In this document: positions 7,549-10,479 of the stretch, piece after piece
Position numbering within the stretch: the first letter of the stretch is position 1
How the letters are laid out: every line of letters begins with the position of its first letter
Assembly: GCA_016195115.1 (NCBI GenBank)
Contig: JACQAI010000153.1
Location: forward strand, 1 to 10,479
DNA length: 10,479 nt
Source: Pseudomonadota bacterium
GTDB taxonomy: Bacteria; Pseudomonadota; Alphaproteobacteria; Elsterales; Elsteraceae
Direction: 5' to 3'
Position numbers and translations under genes: made by a program
Notes under the pieces: model-generated
What the model was told of the DNA's origin: nothing
The model's input: the letters and a program-made list of their open reading frames with translations, nothing else
Databases searched by the model: none

Positions 7549-7570
7549 AGGCGATTGCCGGCAATCGCCT
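7549..7570. repeat. Perfect 22-bp palindrome upstream of the lipoprotein pair
   Basis: An uninterrupted 22-bp inverted repeat is centred on CCGG, with arms AGGCGATTGCC and GGCAATCGCCT. It lies about 50 bases upstream of the first lipoprotein start, next to one of the few AT-containing stretches of the region (AACGTTTT at 7541-7548). No T-run follows the stem on either strand, so it is not a canonical intrinsic terminator. An operator for a dimeric regulator is possible; a transcription-ending hairpin for the family 5 binding-protein operon is the alternative. Confidence 0.55.
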
Positions 7571-7682
7571 TCAGGATCCCGCGGGCGCTCTTCTCTCGGC
7601 CACGGTCGCGTCGAGTCCACCCTGGTGATTGTCGGCGATCACCACGACGCTGGGCGGGCCTTGCGGCTGCGCGCGGGCGCGG
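7571..7682 (-). pseudogene. Relic fragment of a short-chain dehydrogenase/reductase gene
   Basis: Reading the minus strand downstream of the family 5 binding-protein stop, one frame gives VVVIADNHQGGLDATVAE and then a TGA at 7571-7573. This aligns with VVVIADNNQGRLDTTVSTIE (residues 31-50) of the intact dehydrogenase at 9367-10146. At the DNA level 7629-7650 matches 10037-10058 exactly over 22 bases, with weaker similarity on both sides. The fragment has no start codon, no glycine-rich nucleotide-binding loop and no catalytic region, so it cannot be a working gene. It covers the second beta strand, whose terminal Asp selects NAD(H). It is best read as the remnant of a paralogous dehydrogenase gene or a partial duplication. 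Homology is clearest between about 7605 and 7660; the outer limits are uncertain. Confidence 0.6.
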
Positions 7683-9251
7683 CTACTTGGCCTTCAGCGT
7701 GACGTCCTCGTAGGGCGCGGAGTAGGCGTAGCGCCGGATCAGGCCGAGCCCGGACTCGCCGACCCGGGGACCGACGCCGTTCAGGAAGCCGAGCTGCCAG
7801 ATCGGCGCGTAGATCGCCCGCGCATGGACGAGCTGCTGCATCTTGTGCAGCGTCGCGGTGCGGCGCTCGGGGTTGAGGTCGACCGCCTGCTGGTCGAACA
7901 GGGCGTCGATCTCCGCGTAGTTGCCGTAGACATAGGTGCCGCCCTTGACCACGAAGGCCTCGAGCCGGGTCGCGGCGTTGCCGAAGGCGCCGCTCGCGCC
8001 CTGGATGATGTTCTTCAGGGACTTCTCGGCGTAGGCCGTGAAGAAGGCGGCGCGCTCGAGCGGGCGGAGCTTGACGCGGATGCCGACCCCCTGAAGGTCG
8101 TTGATCACGGCCTCGCCGAGATTGGCGTAGGAAGCGTCGCAATAGTAATTGCCGGCGTCAAAGCCGTTGGGGTAGCCGGCCTCGGCGAGCAAGCGCTTGG
8201 CCTTGGCGGGGTCGTGCGGCGGGACCGGAAGCTCGGCGTAGAACTCGAAACTATCCGGGACGATGTTGCCGGTGAGCAGCGAGTGCCCCAGGGTCAGCGC
8301 CTGGTTGATGGTCTGGCGATCGACCGCCAGGCTGGCGGCCTGCCGTACCCGTTGGTCATGCCAGGGCGACTTGGGGTTCCACTGCTCGGGGAAATAGAGC
8401 CAGAACATGCCTTGCCCGCCCGCCGGCTTGAGGGTGAGGCCGGGCGTGCGCACGAGCTGCTCGGCGAGCTCGCCGCGGATCGAGTAGGCGATGTCGACCT
8501 CGCCGCGCGTCAGCGCCGCGAGCCGCGTCGCTTCGTCCGGGATCACCTTGAAGACCAGGCGTTTGACGCTGGGGGTCTTGCGCCAATATTGCTCGAAGGC
8601 CTCGAACACCAGCTCGACGCCGGGCGTGAACGAGACGAATTTGTACGGGCCCGCGCCGATCGGCGCCTTCTTGTAGCCCTCGTCGCCGATCTTCTCGACA
8701 TAGCGCTTGGGCACGATCCAGCCGGCGCCGGTGGCGCTGGCGTAGAAGGTCAGGAAATCGGGCCATGGCTGCTTCAGCCGAAACCGGACGCGCTGAGGAT
8801 CGGGTGTCTCGACGGCGGCTACGCGCTCGCGCAGCACCGCGCGCGCGGCCCCACGATAGCGCTCGAAGGAGAACTTAACGTCCGCGGCGGTCACCGGTTC
8901 GCCGTTGTGGAACCTCACGCCCTGGCGCACGACGAACTCGTAGATCAGGGCGTCCTCGGAGACCGACCACGACTCGGCGAGGCTGGGAGCCAGGGGCTGC
9001 CCCGGCATCGGCTTAACCATGGCGTCATGGAGCGCGTACATCATCATGAACGGCGTGATGATGCCCGGCGTCTCCGCCGGGTCGAGCCAAGTCGGGGCGA
9101 GCGAGATGTGCACCCCCCATGTCAACTGCCCTTGGGGGCCGGCGGCGACTGGCGATCCCGGATTGCCGAGCACAAGGCAGAGAGCGATGAGGCCGATGGC
9201 CCATCGGTGGGTCGCGCGCGTCTTGCCACCGCAGGAGAGGGACAAGCGCAT
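7683..9251 (-). CDS. ABC transporter substrate-binding protein, family 5 (peptide/nickel/opine type, SBP_bac_5)
   Basis: This 522-residue secreted binding protein has the normal length for the DppA/OppA/NikA family. A signal peptide with a long basic n-region (through Arg16) and a hydrophobic core (about 18-30) precedes a probable cleavage near VAAG (36-38). The family signature is seen at 105-131: FVVRQGVRFHNGEPVTAADVKFSFERY. The preceding LAPSLAESWSVSED is also typical. Such proteins bind di- or oligopeptides, opines, glutathione, nickel chelates or sugars; the ligand cannot be told from sequence, and no cognate permease is in the window. GGGAGG lies five bases before the ATG at 9251. The gene follows a dehydrogenase gene on the same strand by 115 bases. 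That gap contains a TATACA hexamer on the minus strand (9295-9300), but no good -35 partner at proper spacing, so separate transcription is undecided. Confidence 0.93.
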   Translation of the reverse strand: MRLSLSCGGKTRATHRWAIGLIALCLVLGNPGSPVAAGPQGQLTWGVHISLAPTWLDPAETPGIITPFMMMYALHDAMVKPMPGQPLAPSLAESWSVSEDALIYEFVVRQGVRFHNGEPVTAADVKFSFERYRGAARAVLRERVAAVETPDPQRVRFRLKQPWPDFLTFYASATGAGWIVPKRYVEKIGDEGYKKAPIGAGPYKFVSFTPGVELVFEAFEQYWRKTPSVKRLVFKVIPDEATRLAALTRGEVDIAYSIRGELAEQLVRTPGLTLKPAGGQGMFWLYFPEQWNPKSPWHDQRVRQAASLAVDRQTINQALTLGHSLLTGNIVPDSFEFYAELPVPPHDPAKAKRLLAEAGYPNGFDAGNYYCDASYANLGEAVINDLQGVGIRVKLRPLERAAFFTAYAEKSLKNIIQGASGAFGNAATRLEAFVVKGGTYVYGNYAEIDALFDQQAVDLNPERRTATLHKMQQLVHARAIYAPIWQLGFLNGVGPRVGESGLGLIRRYAYSAPYEDVTLKAK

Positions 9252-9366
9252 GGCTGCCTCCCAACGGCCTCTTGTCGCGAAGCCTTGCGGTTACTGTATA
9301 CCCGCTGCCCTGAATTGTCCTTCCACTTCTGGCGGGTGAGTCACTTTGGAGCGGGGTGCCGCCGGA

Positions 9367-10146
9367 TCAGGAGCCGGGCGAGGACAGGCCCCCGGTGACG
9401 TCGATCGTCAGGCCGGTGACGAAGTCGGCGTCGCTCGAGGCGAGGAAGCAGATGACGTTGGCCTGGTCGACCGCCTCGGCGACGCGCTTGAGCGGCGTGC
9501 GCTCGATCTCGGCGGCCTGCGCCTCGGGACTGCGCTGGTTCCAGTGCGGCCGGATGCGCTCGGTCAACGTCAGGCTGGGCGCAATCGCGTTGACCGTGAT
9601 GTTGTACGACCCGAGCTCGAGCGAGAGCTTGCGGGTCAGCGCGATGATGCCGCCCTTGGCGGTGGCGTAGGCGCTCGAGCTCGACAGGCTCAAGCCGCGC
9701 CCGGCGATCGAGGCCAGGTTGACGATCTTGCCGCGCTTCTGGCGCTTCATGATCGGCACTACCGCGTGGGTGAACAGGAAGGTGCCGTCGAGGTTGAAGG
9801 CGATCAGCTTCTGCCACTCCTCGAAGCTCAACTCCTCGAGCGGGCGACCGGGCTGCGGGATGATCGTGCTGCCGCCGACCGCGTTGACGAGAATGTCGAT
9901 GGCGCCGTACTCCTGGGCGACCGCCGGCACCAGGCGATCGACCTGGGCCTGGTCAAGCGCGTCGACCAGCTTGCCGTGGGCGCGGCCGCCGGCCTTCTCG
10001 ATCGTGCTCACCGTGGTGTCGAGCCGGCCCTGGTTGTTGTCGGCGATCACCACGACGCCGCCCTCGCGGGCCATGATGTCGGCGGTGGCGCGACCGATGC
10101 CGCTCGCCCCCGCGGTGATCAGCGCAACCCGATCCTTGAAGCGCAT
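9367..10146 (-). CDS. SDR family oxidoreductase (FabG-like short-chain dehydrogenase/reductase)
   Basis: This is a 259-residue classical short-chain dehydrogenase, a typical length. The N-terminal Rossmann loop is TAGASGIG (11-18), with Ala where the second Gly of the TGxxxGxG motif usually stands. Asp36 at the end of beta-2 (VVIADN) points to NAD(H) rather than NADP(H). NAVGG (88-92) replaces the usual NNAG. The catalytic tetrad is Asn118, Ser146, Tyr160 and Lys164 (YATAK). The C-terminus has the usual FLASSDADFVTGLTIDVTGG. It should interconvert an alcohol and a carbonyl in the cytoplasm; the substrate is not predictable. A strong ribosome binding site, GGGGGAGGA, lies four bases before the ATG. 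The gene is divergent from the Bug-type binding protein and upstream of the family 5 binding protein. A decayed paralogous piece lies at 7571-7682. Confidence 0.94.
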   Translation of the reverse strand: MRFKDRVALITAGASGIGRATADIMAREGGVVVIADNNQGRLDTTVSTIEKAGGRAHGKLVDALDQAQVDRLVPAVAQEYGAIDILVNAVGGSTIIPQPGRPLEELSFEEWQKLIAFNLDGTFLFTHAVVPIMKRQKRGKIVNLASIAGRGLSLSSSSAYATAKGGIIALTRKLSLELGSYNITVNAIAPSLTLTERIRPHWNQRSPEAQAAEIERTPLKRVAEAVDQANVICFLASSDADFVTGLTIDVTGGLSSPGS

Positions 10147-10225
10147 GGCTTCCTCCCCCGAGTTCCTGGCGTTGTCCGCATTGTGGGATTGCTTCGCGGC
10201 GGGCGCAATGACGCTACAATGGGGG

Positions 10226-10479
10226 ATGCATCAGATCCGCGTTCTCCTCGCGCTCCTGACGATCGGCCTGTGCCTCACGGCGCCGGCGGCGGCGCAGACG
10301 TGGCCGAGCAAGCCGGTGCACATCGTCGTGCCGTACCCGCCGGGCGGTCCGGCCGACGCGCTCGGTCGGCTGTTCGGCGCCAAGCTGGCGGAGACGTGGG
10401 GCCAGCCCGTGATCATCGACAACCGCGCCGGCGCGTCGGGCAACATCGGCGCCCGCCTGGTCGCCAAGGCACCGCCCGA
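10226..10479 (+). CDS. Bug/TctC-family tripartite tricarboxylate transporter substrate-binding protein, N-terminal part
   Basis: This is the first 84 codons of a periplasmic binding protein of the Bug (TctC) family; the gene runs off the right edge. A signal peptide with hydrophobic core at about 6-18 ends at AAA (residue 23), followed by the family-typical QTWPSKPVHIVVPYPPGGPADALGR. A second hallmark, VIIDNRAGASGNIGA, lies at 62-76. Family members bind carboxylates (citrate, aromatic acids, amino acids) for a TctAB permease or as sensory proteins, and are hugely expanded in some beta- and alphaproteobacteria. ATG at 10226 gives the cleanest signal peptide, although the GGGGG stretch abuts it. 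An in-frame ATG at 10208 would add six residues and is a real alternative. It is divergent from the dehydrogenase gene. Confidence 0.9.
   Translation, partial: MHQIRVLLALLTIGLCLTAPAAAQTWPSKPVHIVVPYPPGGPADALGRLFGAKLAETWGQPVIIDNRAGASGNIGARLVAKAPP

Noticed and set aside
7549..7570. Intrinsic terminator at the 22-bp palindrome
   Set aside because: The stem is strong, but no T-run follows on either strand (AAAACG follows in the leftward direction and TCAGG in the rightward), so a canonical terminator call is not supported.
9295..9320. Sigma-70 promoter for the family 5 binding-protein gene around TATACA (minus strand)
   Set aside because: The only -35-like hexamer (AGGACA) is 15 bases away and matches poorly; not enough to list as a promoter.
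7629..9398. A 589-codon open frame on the plus strand opposite the family 5 binding protein
   Set aside because: It mirrors the binding-protein gene with the same low-complexity Arg/Gly/Asp/Leu composition and has no recognisable motif or ribosome binding site; a shadow frame.

Overview
The window is GC-rich (roughly two-thirds G+C by eye), densely packed chromosomal DNA. It has short intergenic gaps, Shine-Dalgarno-led starts and a set of periplasmic solute-binding proteins. A branched-chain-type ABC binding protein, a family 5 peptide/nickel-type binding protein and a Bug/TctC-type tricarboxylate binding protein in one stretch suggest a metabolically versatile proteobacterium. I would guess an alphaproteobacterium (Rhodospirillales or Hyphomicrobiales-like) or a betaproteobacterium; the taxon is inference, because no rRNA or other marker gene is present. 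No tRNA, CRISPR array, insertion sequence or phage gene was seen.

Layout. (1) 1-2834, minus strand: an apparent operon read leftwards, with a branched-chain-type ABC substrate-binding protein, then a MetE-like (cobalamin-independent methionine synthase family) methyltransferase gene that is frameshifted with an internal deletion, then the N-terminal third of a long-chain-type acyl-CoA synthetase running off the left edge. (2) 3008-6128, plus strand, divergent from the first: an alpha/beta hydrolase, an M20-type N-carbamoyl-amino-acid hydrolase/allantoate amidohydrolase-like enzyme and an aldo/keto reductase, separated by only 3 and 7 bases. (3) 6142-7499, minus strand: two unrecognised probable lipoproteins 5 bases apart. 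(4) 7500-7682: a spacer holding a perfect 22-bp palindrome and a short, decayed fragment of a short-chain dehydrogenase gene. (5) 7683-10146, minus strand: a short-chain dehydrogenase/reductase followed by a family 5 solute-binding protein. (6) 10226-10479, plus strand: the N-terminus of a Bug/TctC-family binding protein running off the right edge.

The divergent blocks at 1-6128 look like a small-molecule catabolic module: uptake (binding protein), CoA activation (synthetase), hydrolysis of ester/amide/carbamoyl bonds (hydrolase and M20 enzyme) and carbonyl reduction (aldo/keto reductase). The substrate cannot be read from the sequence.

I found no convincing new defence, mobile or RNA system. 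The most notable signals are the broken MetE-like gene, whose missing segment should hold a zinc-ligand glutamate, and the dehydrogenase relic beside the family 5 binding-protein gene. The latter carries a 22-base exact match to the intact dehydrogenase gene about 2.4 kb away.
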